From NCBI GenBank assembly GCA_965229335.1, contig OZ245874.1, positions 4,836,001 through 4,900,000 on the forward strand: DNA of 64,000 nucleotides. Reading direction: 5' to 3'. Below are positions 1 to 8,027 of the stretch, one piece after another; position 1 is the first letter of the stretch; the number at the start of each line of letters is the position of its first letter. The notes under the pieces are model-generated. The model searched no databases, was not told where the DNA came from, and worked only from the letters and a program-made list of their open reading frames with translations. The DNA comes from JAFKFH01 sp017307375 (GTDB lineage Bacteria; Pseudomonadota; Alphaproteobacteria; Ferrovibrionales; Ferrovibrionaceae). Made by a program: the position numbers and the translations under genes.

Positions 1-891
1 CACCGTGACCATCAGATAGGCGACGACCACGGGGCGGTCGAGGCGCTGGATCGAATCGATGATCAGCTTGCCCATGCCCGGCCAGTTGAAGATCGATTCG
101 GTGACGACGGCGAAGGCGATGACAGCGCCGAGTTCGAGGCCGAGCACGGTCACCACCGGCAGCATGATGTTCTTCATCACGTGCACGCCGACGATGCGGC
201 CCCAGGACAGCCCCTTGGCCCGCGCGAACCTGATGTAGTCGAGCGGCAGCACCTCGCGCACCCCGGCCCGCACCAGGCGGATCATCAGCGCGATGTTGAG
301 CAGCGCCAGGTTGATCGCCGGCAGGATCAGGTGCCGCCAGCCGTCGACCGTGAACAGGCTGGACTTGATCCCCAGGAATTCGGCGACCGGCCCGCGGCCG
401 TTCGACGGCAGCCAGCCGAGCTGGACCGCGAACACCAGGATCAGCATGATGCCGACCCAGAAAGTCGGCAGCGAAAAACCGAGGATCGAGCCGGCGAGGA
501 TCGTGCGCCCGGCAAACCCGTCGGGCCGCAGCCCGGCCCAGAGGCCGAGCGGCAGGCCGATGACCACCGTGAGGAACACGGCAGCGAAGGCGAGTTCCAG
601 CGTCGCCGGCAGACGCTGCAGGATCAGCGTCACCGCCGGCAGGCCGAACACGAACGAGCGGCCGAAATCGCCGCCCAGCGCACCCTGAACGAAGCTCGTG
701 TACTGCTCCCAGATCGGCTTGTCGAGGCCGAGCGCGGCGATGGCCCGCGCGCGCTCGACCTGATCGGCATCGGCGGCGACGAATATCTCCACCGGGTCGC
801 CGATCAGGTAGACGCCGAAGAACACCAGCAGCGACATCACGAACAGCACCAGCGCCGCCTGCAGCAGGCGGCGGATGACATAGGCCGTCAT
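1..891 (-). CDS. Dipeptide/oligopeptide ABC transporter permease, DppB type (partial)
   Basis: Inner-membrane permease of a peptide-type (PepT) ABC importer. The ATG at 891 opens a frame that continues past position 1 without a stop, so only the N-terminal 297 residues are present. The start MTAYVIRRLLQA followed by a first hydrophobic helix is typical of DppB/GsiC permeases. Further hydrophobic segments follow a periplasmic loop, and the cytoplasmic EAA-type loop that docks the ATPase is visible (E..pLDYIRFARAKGLS, about residues 218-235). It lies 10 bp downstream of the binding-protein gene on the same strand, so the two form one operon. The second permease and the ATPases should lie beyond the left edge. 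The family is certain; the substrate (di/oligopeptide, opine, glutathione or nickel) cannot be told. Confidence 0.93.
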   Translation of the reverse strand, partial: MTAYVIRRLLQAALVLFVMSLLVFFGVYLIGDPVEIFVAADADQVERARAIAALGLDKPIWEQYTSFVQGALGGDFGRSFVFGLPAVTLILQRLPATLELAFAAVFLTVVIGLPLGLWAGLRPDGFAGRTILAGSILGFSLPTFWVGIMLILVFAVQLGWLPSNGRGPVAEFLGIKSSLFTVDGWRHLILPAINLALLNIALMIRLVRAGVREVLPLDYIRFARAKGLSWGRIVGVHVMKNIMLPVVTVLGLELGAVIAFAVVTESIFNWPGMGKLIIDSIQRLDRPVVVAYLMVTV

Positions 892-901
892 CGGATCCGC
901 G

Positions 902-2476
902 TCAGCTGGCCGGTTTGACCGTCATCGCGTATGTGTATTCGTCGGCCCGCGGCGCGTAGGTCAGGCCCTTCTTCATCGCCCAGGAATTGACGTTGTAGAA
1001 CAGCGGAATGATCGCGTGGTCCTGCATCGCCATCGCGGTCGCATCCTGCAGCAGCTGTTCGCGCTTCTTGTCGTCGATCGTGGCCATGATCTCGTCGATG
1101 GCGGCATCGAGCTTCGGGTTCGAATAACGGCCGCGGTTGGAGGCGCCCCAGCCCTTGTCCTTGTTCGGCGTCGCGACCAGCGAGCGCAGCGGCGACGAAA
1201 CCTCGCCGGTACCCGACCCCCAGCCGACCAGCATCACCGAGAAGGCATAGGTCGGTCCGGCCGACTGGGTCGCATAGGTCGACCAGGGCTGGGTCTGCAC
1301 CTTGGTCTCGATGCCGGCACGGGTGAACATCGGGCCGATCGCCTGGATCACCTTGTCGGCATTGGGATAGCGGTCCGACGGGCCATGGATGGTCATCGCC
1401 AGGCCGTTGGGAAAGCCGGCCTCGGCCAGCAGCTTCTTGGCAAGCTCGACATCGTAGGCGTCGGGCTGGAACTTCGACGAGGCGCCGAAGAATCCTTCCG
1501 GCAGGAAACCGCCGGCGGCGATCGCCTCGCCCTCGAAGATGCGGTCGACGATCGCCTTGCGGTTGATCGCGTGGCTGAGCGCCGCACGGACCCGAGGATC
1601 CTTCAGCGGATTGGCCTTCAGCGGCTGCCCGGCCTTGTCGGTGACCATCGGCGTCTCGTCGCGGAAGCTGTCGAGATGCAGGTAGATCAGCCGGTTCGAG
1701 GTGATCGAGGCCATGTTGAGAGTCGGCGACTTCTTGATCGCGGCCAGGTCGACCGAGGGCACGGCATCGATGATCTGCACGTCGCCCGACAACAGGGCGG
1801 CGGTGCGTGTCGCATTGTTGGGCATCACGCGGACGACGACATTGGCCCAGTGCGGCTTCGCCCCCCAATAGGCGTCGTTGCGCGCCAGCACCACGCGGTC
1901 GCCGGCCTGGAACGAGACGAACTTGTAAGGGCCGGTGCCGATCGCGGCCGGGCCTGAATTGAACTCGGCCGTCGGCGCCTCGACCGCCTTGCGCGAGGTG
2001 ATGTTCACCGAGGCGAGGTCGTTGGGCAGCAGCGGGGCGGGCTTCTGGGTCTTGAAATGCAGGGTCAGGTCGTCGACCACGACGATCTCGGCGATCGGGC
2101 GTACCGAGGCGGAGAACGACGACGGGCTGTTCGGGACCCAGGGCACGCGCTTGAACGTCGCCACCACGTCGGCTGCGCCGAAAGGCGTACCGTCGTGGAA
2201 GGTGACGCCCGGGCGCAGCTTGAATTCCCAGGTCGTGTCGTCAATCGCCTTCCAAGAAACGGCGAGCCCCGGTTTCAACCGCTGCTGCTCGTCCTGGTCG
2301 ACCAGGCGGTCGAAGATATGCGCGGCGATGGTATTGTTCGGACCGACGTTATGGTAGTGCGGGTCGATCGAGGTGATCGAGCCGGCCAGGCCGATGGCGA
2401 GGTCCTGGGCCGCGGCGGCGAACGGCAGGAAGGCAACGGTCAGTCCCAGCGCCAGGCGGCGCAGACGGCTGCTCAT
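902..2476 (-). CDS. ABC transporter substrate-binding protein, SBP_bac_5 (DppA/OppA) family
   Basis: Periplasmic binding protein of the peptide-type importer whose permease follows it. The 524 residues are a normal length for the family. A Sec signal peptide is clear (MSSRLRRLALGLTVAFLPFAAAAQD, cut after AAA). The mature N-terminus has the family pattern: SIDPHYHN, then W.F.LRPGV.FHDGTPF.A.DV at about residues 86-105. The middle keeps RNDAYWG, and the region LKDPRVRAALSHAINRKAI matches the conserved family motif. There is no lipobox, so the protein should be soluble. The divergent gene at 2599 encodes a deacylase/desuccinylase-like enzyme, which might act on the imported compound, but that link is only inferred. 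Confidence 0.95.
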   Translation of the reverse strand: MSSRLRRLALGLTVAFLPFAAAAQDLAIGLAGSITSIDPHYHNVGPNNTIAAHIFDRLVDQDEQQRLKPGLAVSWKAIDDTTWEFKLRPGVTFHDGTPFGAADVVATFKRVPWVPNSPSSFSASVRPIAEIVVVDDLTLHFKTQKPAPLLPNDLASVNITSRKAVEAPTAEFNSGPAAIGTGPYKFVSFQAGDRVVLARNDAYWGAKPHWANVVVRVMPNNATRTAALLSGDVQIIDAVPSVDLAAIKKSPTLNMASITSNRLIYLHLDSFRDETPMVTDKAGQPLKANPLKDPRVRAALSHAINRKAIVDRIFEGEAIAAGGFLPEGFFGASSKFQPDAYDVELAKKLLAEAGFPNGLAMTIHGPSDRYPNADKVIQAIGPMFTRAGIETKVQTQPWSTYATQSAGPTYAFSVMLVGWGSGTGEVSSPLRSLVATPNKDKGWGASNRGRYSNPKLDAAIDEIMATIDDKKREQLLQDATAMAMQDHAIIPLFYNVNSWAMKKGLTYAPRADEYTYAMTVKPAS

Positions 2477-2598
2477 GACATAAGTCTCCCGATTTTTGAC
2501 GTCTTTATAAGAAGCCCCATTGGCGCGAACTCTACATTAGGCCGCGCAGCGGTGCTATCACTGTCGCCGCAGGGCAAAACCCGAGGGGTATGAAGGAC

Positions 2599-3528
2599 AT
2601 GCGGCTCCAGCCGATCGACATCGAGCGCTATGCCGGGGGCAATACCGGCATCGATCACGTCTGGCATTTCGCCGGCCCGGTTTCCGGGCCGCATGCCGCG
2701 ATCCTGGCGCTGATGCACGGCAACGAGCTATGCGGCGCCCATGCGCTGGCCTTCCTGCTCGATAGCGGCCTGCGCCCGGCGCGCGGCGCCCTGACATTGG
2801 CCTTCGCCAATGTCGACGCCTATCGCAGCCTCGATCCCACCAACCCGAATGCCGCCCGCTGCCTGGACGAGGACATGAACCGCGTCTGGTCGCCCGACGT
2901 GCTCGACGGCCCGCGCCAGTCGCGCGACCTGGCCCGCGCCCGGCTGCTGCGGCCGGTCTTCGACAAGGTCGACCTGCTGCTCGACCTGCATTCGATGCAG
3001 ACGGAAAGCCCGCCGCTGGTCCTGTCCGGCCCGCTGCCCAAGGGTCGCGCCTTCGCCCGCACGCTGGGCGTGCCCGCCCATATCGTCGCCGATGCCGGTC
3101 ATGCCAATGGCGTGCGCCTGCGCGACTATGGCGGATTCGGCGATCCGGGCAGCCAGAAGAACGCGCTGCTGGTCGAATGCGGCCAGCATTACGACCCGGC
3201 ATCGGCCGACGTCGCCATCGACTGCTGCCTGCGCTTCCTGATCGCTGCCGGCATGCTCGACCGCGCTGCCGCGGCCAGCCTGCGCCCGCTGCCGCCGGCG
3301 CAGCCCCAGCGGGTGGTCGAGGTGACCGAGGCGGTGATGATAACCGGCGACAGCTTTACCTTCACCGCCGAGTATCGGGGCATGGAAGTGATCCCGCGCG
3401 CCGGCACGGTGATCGGCCATGACGGCGACCGGCCGGTCGCCACGCCTTACGACGACTGCGTCATGGTGATGCCGTCCAAACGCCAGACGCGCGGCCAGAC
3501 CGCGGTGCGGTTCGGACGCCTCGTCTGA
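2599..3528 (+). CDS. Succinylglutamate desuccinylase/aspartoacylase-family zinc hydrolase
   Basis: Zinc carboxypeptidase-fold (M14, AstE/AspA) hydrolase expected to cleave an N-acyl amino acid or related amide. The zinc-site motif HGNE is near residue 36 and LLDLHSM near residue 133, giving the His/Glu and His ligands. NVDA, the DMNR segment and a later LVECGQH also fit the family. There are two possible starts: ATG 2590, one base after GAGGGG, and ATG 2599, ten bases after it. I prefer 2599 for its spacing (309 residues). The stop is 2 bp before the ATG of the AbrB-type membrane protein, so the two are co-transcribed. The divergent neighbour is a peptide-type ABC importer. The exact substrate is unknown. 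Confidence 0.85.
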   Translation: MRLQPIDIERYAGGNTGIDHVWHFAGPVSGPHAAILALMHGNELCGAHALAFLLDSGLRPARGALTLAFANVDAYRSLDPTNPNAARCLDEDMNRVWSPDVLDGPRQSRDLARARLLRPVFDKVDLLLDLHSMQTESPPLVLSGPLPKGRAFARTLGVPAHIVADAGHANGVRLRDYGGFGDPGSQKNALLVECGQHYDPASADVAIDCCLRFLIAAGMLDRAAAASLRPLPPAQPQRVVEVTEAVMITGDSFTFTAEYRGMEVIPRAGTVIGHDGDRPVATPYDDCVMVMPSKRQTRGQTAVRFGRLV

Positions 3529-3530
3529 CG

Positions 3531-4556
3531 ATGCTGGGCCGCAACGTCCTGGCGCTGGCGGCAGGCGCCGCCGGCGGCGCGCTGTTCTACTGGCTGCGCA
3601 TGCCGCTCGCCTGGATGCTCGGCGCGATGACCGCGACCGCCGTGCTGGCGCTGTCGGGCGCCCGGCCCGAGGTGGTGTCCTGGCTGCGCTCGGGCCTCAT
3701 CATGGTGCTGGGCGTGCTGCTCGGCTCATCCTTCAGCCCGGCGCTGCTCGGTCATCTGCGCGACTGGGTCGACAGCTTCGTCGCCCTGATCATCTACCTG
3801 CCGCTCCTGTCGGCGCTCGGCTATGCGGTGTTTCGCTATGTCGGTCGGCTCGACCCGACCACCAGCTATTTCAGCGGCATGCCCGGGGGCCTGAGCGAGA
3901 TGGTCACGGTCGGCACCGAACAGGGCGGCGATACCGCCGTGATCTCGCTGCTGCATGCGATCCGGGTGTTCACGGTCGTCATGCTGATCCCGTTCTATTT
4001 CCGCTATGTCGAAGGGTTGGTCGTGCCGTCGGGCGTGACGGTGCTGGGCCCGACGCATCTGACGCCGCTCGATGCGCTGCTGCTGCTCGGCTGCATCGCC
4101 ATCGGCGGGCCGCTGGCCGGCTGGTTGCGCCTGCCGGCCTCGCAGTTGCTGGGGCCGATGCTGCTGTCGGCCGGCATCCATTTCGGCGGGCTGACCGACG
4201 GCAAGCCGCCGGCCGAACTGGTCGCCATCGCCCAGATCGGGGTCGGAGCCGCGCTGGGCTGCCGCTTCGCCGGGCTGAAATGGACCCGCATTGCCCGTAT
4301 CGCGCTGCTCTCCCTGCTGGCGACGCTGCTGATGCTGTCGGCCGCCGCGCTGACCTCGAAGCTGATCGAGACGTTCGCCGGGATCAGCGCGGCCGGCGCC
4401 CTGCTCGCCTTCGCCCCCGGCGGCCTTGCGGAAATGTCCCTCGTCGCGCTTGGACTGGGCATCGACACCGCCTATGTCGCGACGATGCACCTGGTGCGCG
4501 TGATCCTGGTCGTGATCATCGCGCCGCTGGCATGGAAGCTGCTGGCGCGTCGGTGA
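3531..4556 (+). CDS. AbrB-family integral membrane protein (duplicated AbrB domain)
   Basis: A 341-residue inner-membrane protein of the AbrB family (Pfam Transp_AbrB type), often mislabelled ammonia monooxygenase. About ten hydrophobic segments form two related halves. The first carries RMPLAWMLGAM and YFSGMPGGLSEMV; the second carries RLPASQLLGPMLLSAG and FAPGGLAEMSLVALGLG. The repeated PGGL.EM motif is the family hallmark. The natural function is not settled for the family. It starts 2 bp after the deacylase and ends 41 bp inside the 3' end of the convergent MFS gene. In related genomes such proteins often sit beside carboxylate or amino-acid uptake genes. Confidence 0.88.
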   Translation: MLGRNVLALAAGAAGGALFYWLRMPLAWMLGAMTATAVLALSGARPEVVSWLRSGLIMVLGVLLGSSFSPALLGHLRDWVDSFVALIIYLPLLSALGYAVFRYVGRLDPTTSYFSGMPGGLSEMVTVGTEQGGDTAVISLLHAIRVFTVVMLIPFYFRYVEGLVVPSGVTVLGPTHLTPLDALLLLGCIAIGGPLAGWLRLPASQLLGPMLLSAGIHFGGLTDGKPPAELVAIAQIGVGAALGCRFAGLKWTRIARIALLSLLATLLMLSAAALTSKLIETFAGISAAGALLAFAPGGLAEMSLVALGLGIDTAYVATMHLVRVILVVIIAPLAWKLLARR

Positions 4557-5787
4557 GCCCACCGACCGGCGGGGCATCGGCAAGGGCGATCGCGCGTCGG
4601 AGCAGGATGCAGAGGCCGAGGCCGAGCACGGCCACGGCGCCGAGCGCGAGGAAGGCCGCTTCATAGCCCAGATGCAGCGCGATCAGCCCGGCAAAGGCCG
4701 GGCTGATCGCGGCCCCGATTCCCTGCAGCGTCATGACGGCGCCAAGCCCCGCGTTGACGTAGCCGCTGCCGCGCAGGATCCGGGCGACGAGGCCGGGCAA
4801 GGCCACGCCAAGCAGGCCCGCGCCGATACCGTCCAGGACCTGTACGGGGATCAGTGCCCAGGCCGAGGGCCAGCAGGCGGCGACCAGCCCGCGCAGCGGC
4901 AGGGCAAGCATCGCGGCAAGCAGCAGCCGGCCGTAGCCATGCCCGGCCGCATGCCGCCCGGCGAACAGCGCCACCGGGATCATCACGAGCTGCGCCACGA
5001 TGATCGTCAGCGCGGTGAAGGCGCTGGGATCGGCACCGCCGCGCGCGACGGCGGCCTGGCCGAGCAACGGCAGCATGGCGGCATTGCCCAGGTGGAACAG
5101 CAGCATGACGACACCCAGCAGCCGCAGGGCCGGCGACGCGGCAAGGGCACGCAAGGTCATCGGCGCGGCCTCGCCATGCGGTCCGGGCCGCGGATCGCGG
5201 CCGCGCGCGGCCGCGTCGTCGATGTCCTCCGGCCGGATTCCTCGCAGACAGATCAGCGCGCCGCACCCCATCGCCGCCATGACGACGAACACGGCGGGCA
5301 GGCCCCAGCGATACCCGGCCAGCCCGGCCAGCGCGGCGGCCGCAACATTGCCGGAATGGTTCCAGGCTTCGTTGGTCCCGAGCTGGCGCGCCAGACCGGC
5401 CTGGCCGACCAGACCGAGGGTCAGGCCCATGATCGCCGGTCCGATCAGCGCGCCCACGACGCCGGTGGCGATCTGCGAAGCCCCGGTGACGGCGGGCGAC
5501 GGGTCGTACCACAGGGCGAGGTTGCCGATCAGCAACAGCACGATCCCGCCGGCCAGCAGCAATCGCTTGTGCCGCGAGATATCGACCAGCAGCCCCAGCG
5601 GCATGGTCGCCAGCATCGCGGCGATGCCGCCTGCAGTCATGACATAGCCGATGTCGTCGGCCTGCCAGCCCTGCGTCATCAGGAAAACGCCCAGGAAGGG
5701 CCCCAGGCCGTCGCGGACGTCGGCCAGGAAAAAATTCAGCCCGGACAAGCGGCGCACCGAGCCGCTGCGTGCCTGGATCATCACCAT
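4516..5787 (-). CDS. MFS transporter
   Basis: Major facilitator superfamily permease of 423 residues with about 12 hydrophobic helices. After the short N-terminus (MVMIQARSGSVRRL) the first helix is NFFLADVRDGLGPFLGVFL. The loop after helix 2 carries PLGLLVDISRHKR, a version of the cytoplasmic signature. A hydrophilic linker separates the two halves. The start is set at ATG 5787, five bases after GAGG; ATG 5781 is an alternative. Its 3' end overlaps the convergent AbrB-type gene by 41 bp. It lies 70 bp downstream of the exported repeat protein, on the same strand, and might share its sigma-54 promoter, although a 9-bp stem-loop lies between them. Substrate unknown. Confidence 0.88.
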   Translation of the reverse strand: MVMIQARSGSVRRLSGLNFFLADVRDGLGPFLGVFLMTQGWQADDIGYVMTAGGIAAMLATMPLGLLVDISRHKRLLLAGGIVLLLIGNLALWYDPSPAVTGASQIATGVVGALIGPAIMGLTLGLVGQAGLARQLGTNEAWNHSGNVAAAALAGLAGYRWGLPAVFVVMAAMGCGALICLRGIRPEDIDDAAARGRDPRPGPHGEAAPMTLRALAASPALRLLGVVMLLFHLGNAAMLPLLGQAAVARGGADPSAFTALTIIVAQLVMIPVALFAGRHAAGHGYGRLLLAAMLALPLRGLVAACWPSAWALIPVQVLDGIGAGLLGVALPGLVARILRGSGYVNAGLGAVMTLQGIGAAISPAFAGLIALHLGYEAAFLALGAVAVLGLGLCILLRRAIALADAPPVGGLTDAPAASMPAAR

Positions 5788-5816
5788 GGATGCCTCGTTA
5801 TCGCGTGATGCGGGGC

Positions 5817-5850
5817 GGGCCGGCGCCGCGCCGGGGCGTGACGCCGGCCC
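5817..5850 (-). terminator. GC-rich stem-loop after the repeat-protein gene
   Basis: A perfect 9-bp stem (GGGCCGGCG at 5817-5825 pairing with CGCCGGCCC at 5842-5850) begins 7 bp after the stop codon of the exported repeat protein. No T-run follows on the minus strand, so it may be an inefficient terminator or an mRNA 3'-end stabiliser before the MFS gene. Confidence 0.4.
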
Positions 5851-5857
5851 CGATCGG

Positions 5858-6520
5858 TCAGCGGTCGTAGAGCGGCTGCAGGGCGGCGAGGCTGGTACCG
5901 ACGCTGAGCGCTTCAAGCGACGTGCCGATCGCGTTGCGCGTTCCGAGGCCGGCGGCGGCGAACGGCGTGCCCGGCTGCACCGGCTGGCTCAGGCTGTCGG
6001 GCGGAAACCGGACGATGGCGCCATCGGCGAGAATAATGCCGTTGACCTCCCCGCGCGGACCGGAGAGCACGGCGTCGACCAGGCCTTCCACCTGCTGCGG
6101 CTGCAGCCGCTGGGCCCGGAGATGCGGCGGTAGCGGCCGGCCGTCGCCTGCCGGCGGCTGGTCGAAGACGGTCTGCCCGGTGGCGACGTTGACGATGGCA
6201 TCCGCCTTGACGATGCCGCGGTTCTCGGCCCGACCGATCACGCGAACCGCGTCGCCCGGCTTGACCGCCGCGGCCAGCGCATCCGACAGGTGAGGCGGGA
6301 ACCTGACGATTCCACCGTCGGCCAGGCGCAGGCCATCGACCTCGCCATAAGGATTGATCAGCAGGCGCTGGACCTGGCCTTCGACCGCGGCGCGACCGGC
6401 CGGGCCGGGCGGCGGCGGGGGCGGCCGCAAGCCAGCCGCGGGTTCGGGCGGCGCGGCGTGGGCACCGGTCGCGATCAGCGTCAAGGTCAAGGCGGCGACG
6501 GAAACGAAATGACGGGGCAT
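5858..6520 (-). CDS. Exported protein with a duplicated GEV(D/N)G...VRFPP domain, sigma-54 controlled
   Basis: Unrecognised exported protein of 220 residues. A Sec signal peptide is clear (MPRHFVSVAALTLTLIATGAHA), followed by a Pro-rich stretch at residues 32-40. The rest holds two copies of one small domain: residues 48-76 (GEVDGLRLADGGIVRFPP) and 146-174 (GEVNGIILADGAIVRFPP). The pattern resembles small beta-barrel (OB-like, DUF5666-type) domains, but this is only a resemblance. The start at ATG 6520 follows CAGGAG by seven bases. Upstream on the same strand lies a near-consensus sigma-54 promoter, and next to that the gene of an NtrC-type activator, so expression is probably controlled by that two-component system. 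Function unknown; a periplasmic envelope-stress or ligand-binding role is conceivable. Confidence 0.8.
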   Translation of the reverse strand: MPRHFVSVAALTLTLIATGAHAAPPEPAAGLRPPPPPPGPAGRAAVEGQVQRLLINPYGEVDGLRLADGGIVRFPPHLSDALAAAVKPGDAVRVIGRAENRGIVKADAIVNVATGQTVFDQPPAGDGRPLPPHLRAQRLQPQQVEGLVDAVLSGPRGEVNGIILADGAIVRFPPDSLSQPVQPGTPFAAAGLGTRNAIGTSLEALSVGTSLAALQPLYDR

Positions 6521-6558
6521 CGGGCAACTCCTGGGTGGGGTGGTGACACCCCTACCCC

Positions 6559-6574
6559 GCAATTGCCGTGCCAA
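6559..6574 (-). promoter_or_regulatory. Sigma-54 (RpoN) promoter
   Basis: On the minus strand the sequence reads TTGGCACG-GCAA-TTGC, an essentially exact match to the -24/-12 consensus (TGGCACG-N4-TTGC). It is correctly oriented 39 bp before the ATG of the exported repeat protein, predicting a transcript start near 6547 and a leader of about 27 nt containing the ribosome-binding site. The adjacent gene upstream encodes a sigma-54 activator with an intact GAFTGA loop. Confidence 0.85.
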
Positions 6575-6645
6575 TCTGTTTCTACAATAAAATCAAAGAC
6601 TTGATTTGAGGACACAGGCCGATCCGTCCGCCCTCGCGACAGGTT

Positions 6646-6669
6646 GGTGTCACCAGATCGGACACTGTC
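6646..6669. promoter_or_regulatory. Candidate enhancer (upstream activating) sites for the sigma-54 activator
   Basis: Two short palindromes, GGTGTCACC (6646-6654) and GACACTGTC (6661-6669), have centres 15 bp apart. They lie about 100-120 bp upstream of the predicted sigma-54 start site, a normal enhancer distance. The same 9-bp element occurs again as GGTGACACC at 6542-6550 near the start site. These are candidate binding sites for the adjacent NtrC-type regulator, by position and symmetry only. Confidence 0.45.
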
Positions 6670-6680
6670 GGCAGTGCCGC

Positions 6681-8027
6681 TCAGGCGAGCCCGAATTCCG
6701 CCAGCTTGCGATAGAGCTGCTGGCGCGACAGATCCAGGCGGCGGGCAGCCTCGGCCCGGTTGCCGGCTGTCGCCGCGAGCGCGCGCAGGATCATCTCCCG
6801 TTCGACCTGGGCCACGGCGCTGGCCATCGTGCCCGCCCAGTCGATTTCGGGGCCGGCCGCGGATGCAGCGACAGACTGCAGGCCGACATGTTCGGCCTCG
6901 ATCACGGCGCCATGGCTGAGCAGTGCAGCCCGCTCCATCGCGTTGCGCAGTTCGCGGACATTGCCCGGCCAGGGATGGGACAGCAGCAGGCGTGCCGCAG
7001 CGGGGCTGAGCCGCTTGGGCGCATCGCCGCCGAGCAGGCGCAGGAAATGTTCGGCCAGCGGCAGCACGTCGCCGAGACGTTCGCGCAGCGGCGGCAGGGT
7101 CAGCGGCACGACCTGCAGCCGATACCAGAGGTCCTCGCGAAAGCGCCCGGCCTTGACCGCTGCCGGCAGATCGTGATGGGTGGCCGCGACGACGCGCACG
7201 TCGACGGGCATGACGCCGCGGGCCCCGACCGGTGCCACCTCGCGCTCCTGCAGCACGCGCAGGATCTTGGCCTGGGTGGGCAGCGGCATGTCGCCGATCT
7301 CGTCCAGGAACAGCGTGCCGCCCTCCGCCTCGCCAAAGCGGCCGATGCGGTCGGCGACCGCCCCGGTGAACGCCCCTTTGACATGGCCGAACAACTCGCT
7401 CTCCATCAGCTCGGCGGGGATGGCGGCGCAGTTGACGGCGACGAAGGGCTTGCCGGCGCGGGGGCTGCTGCGATGCAGGGTGCGGGCGACCAGTTCCTTG
7501 CCGGTCCCGGTTTCGCCCAGGATCAGGACCGTGGCGTCGCTGCCCGCGACCAGGCCGATACGCTTGAAGACCTGGCGCATCGCCTCGCTGCTGCTGACCA
7601 GTTCGCCGTCTTCGGCGGGCGGGTGGCCTGCAGCCGCCGGGTCGGGCGGCCGGGCATCGCGCTCGCTCGCCAGCAGCCGCAGGGCGCGCCCCAGCGTCTC
7701 CACCAGGGCCGAACGGGCGACCGGCTTGGTGAGATGATCGAAGGCGCCGAGCCGCATGGCCTCGATCGTGTTGCCGCCGCTCGCATAGGCGGTCAGCATG
7801 ATGCAGGGTATCTTGCCGACGGCCGGCGCACGCCGCAGGAAGGCTAGGCCGTCCTCGCCAGGCAGACGCAGGTCGACGATCGCGGCATCCGGCATCTCGG
7901 TGCGCAAGAGCCGCAGCCCGGCGTCGACCGAGCCAGCCTCGAGCACCGCGTGGCCCAGGTCCCCGAGCATCTCGGCCAGGCTGCCGCGGAAGGCCACGTC
8001 GTCGTCGACGATCAGGATACGGGCCAT
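6681..8027 (-). CDS. NtrC-family sigma-54-dependent response regulator
   Basis: Cytoplasmic transcription activator of 448 residues with the full NtrC layout. The receiver domain (1-115) has acidic D8-D10, phospho-acceptor D52 in VDLRLPGEDG, T79 and K101. The AAA+ domain (about 145-375) has Walker A GETGTGKE at 171-178, the sigma-54-contacting GAFTGA at 218-223 and Walker B GGTLFLDEIG at 236-245. A Fis-type helix-turn-helix lies at the C-terminus (GNRAEAARRLDLSRQQLYRKL). The start ATG overlaps the 3' end of the histidine kinase by 16 bp, so they are translationally coupled. The kinase follows the RND efflux genes by 48 bp, suggesting one operon. The likely target is the sigma-54 promoter just downstream. 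Confidence 0.96.
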   Translation of the reverse strand: MARILIVDDDVAFRGSLAEMLGDLGHAVLEAGSVDAGLRLLRTEMPDAAIVDLRLPGEDGLAFLRRAPAVGKIPCIMLTAYASGGNTIEAMRLGAFDHLTKPVARSALVETLGRALRLLASERDARPPDPAAAGHPPAEDGELVSSSEAMRQVFKRIGLVAGSDATVLILGETGTGKELVARTLHRSSPRAGKPFVAVNCAAIPAELMESELFGHVKGAFTGAVADRIGRFGEAEGGTLFLDEIGDMPLPTQAKILRVLQEREVAPVGARGVMPVDVRVVAATHHDLPAAVKAGRFREDLWYRLQVVPLTLPPLRERLGDVLPLAEHFLRLLGGDAPKRLSPAAARLLLSHPWPGNVRELRNAMERAALLSHGAVIEAEHVGLQSVAASAAGPEIDWAGTMASAVAQVEREMILRALAATAGNRAEAARRLDLSRQQLYRKLAEFGLA

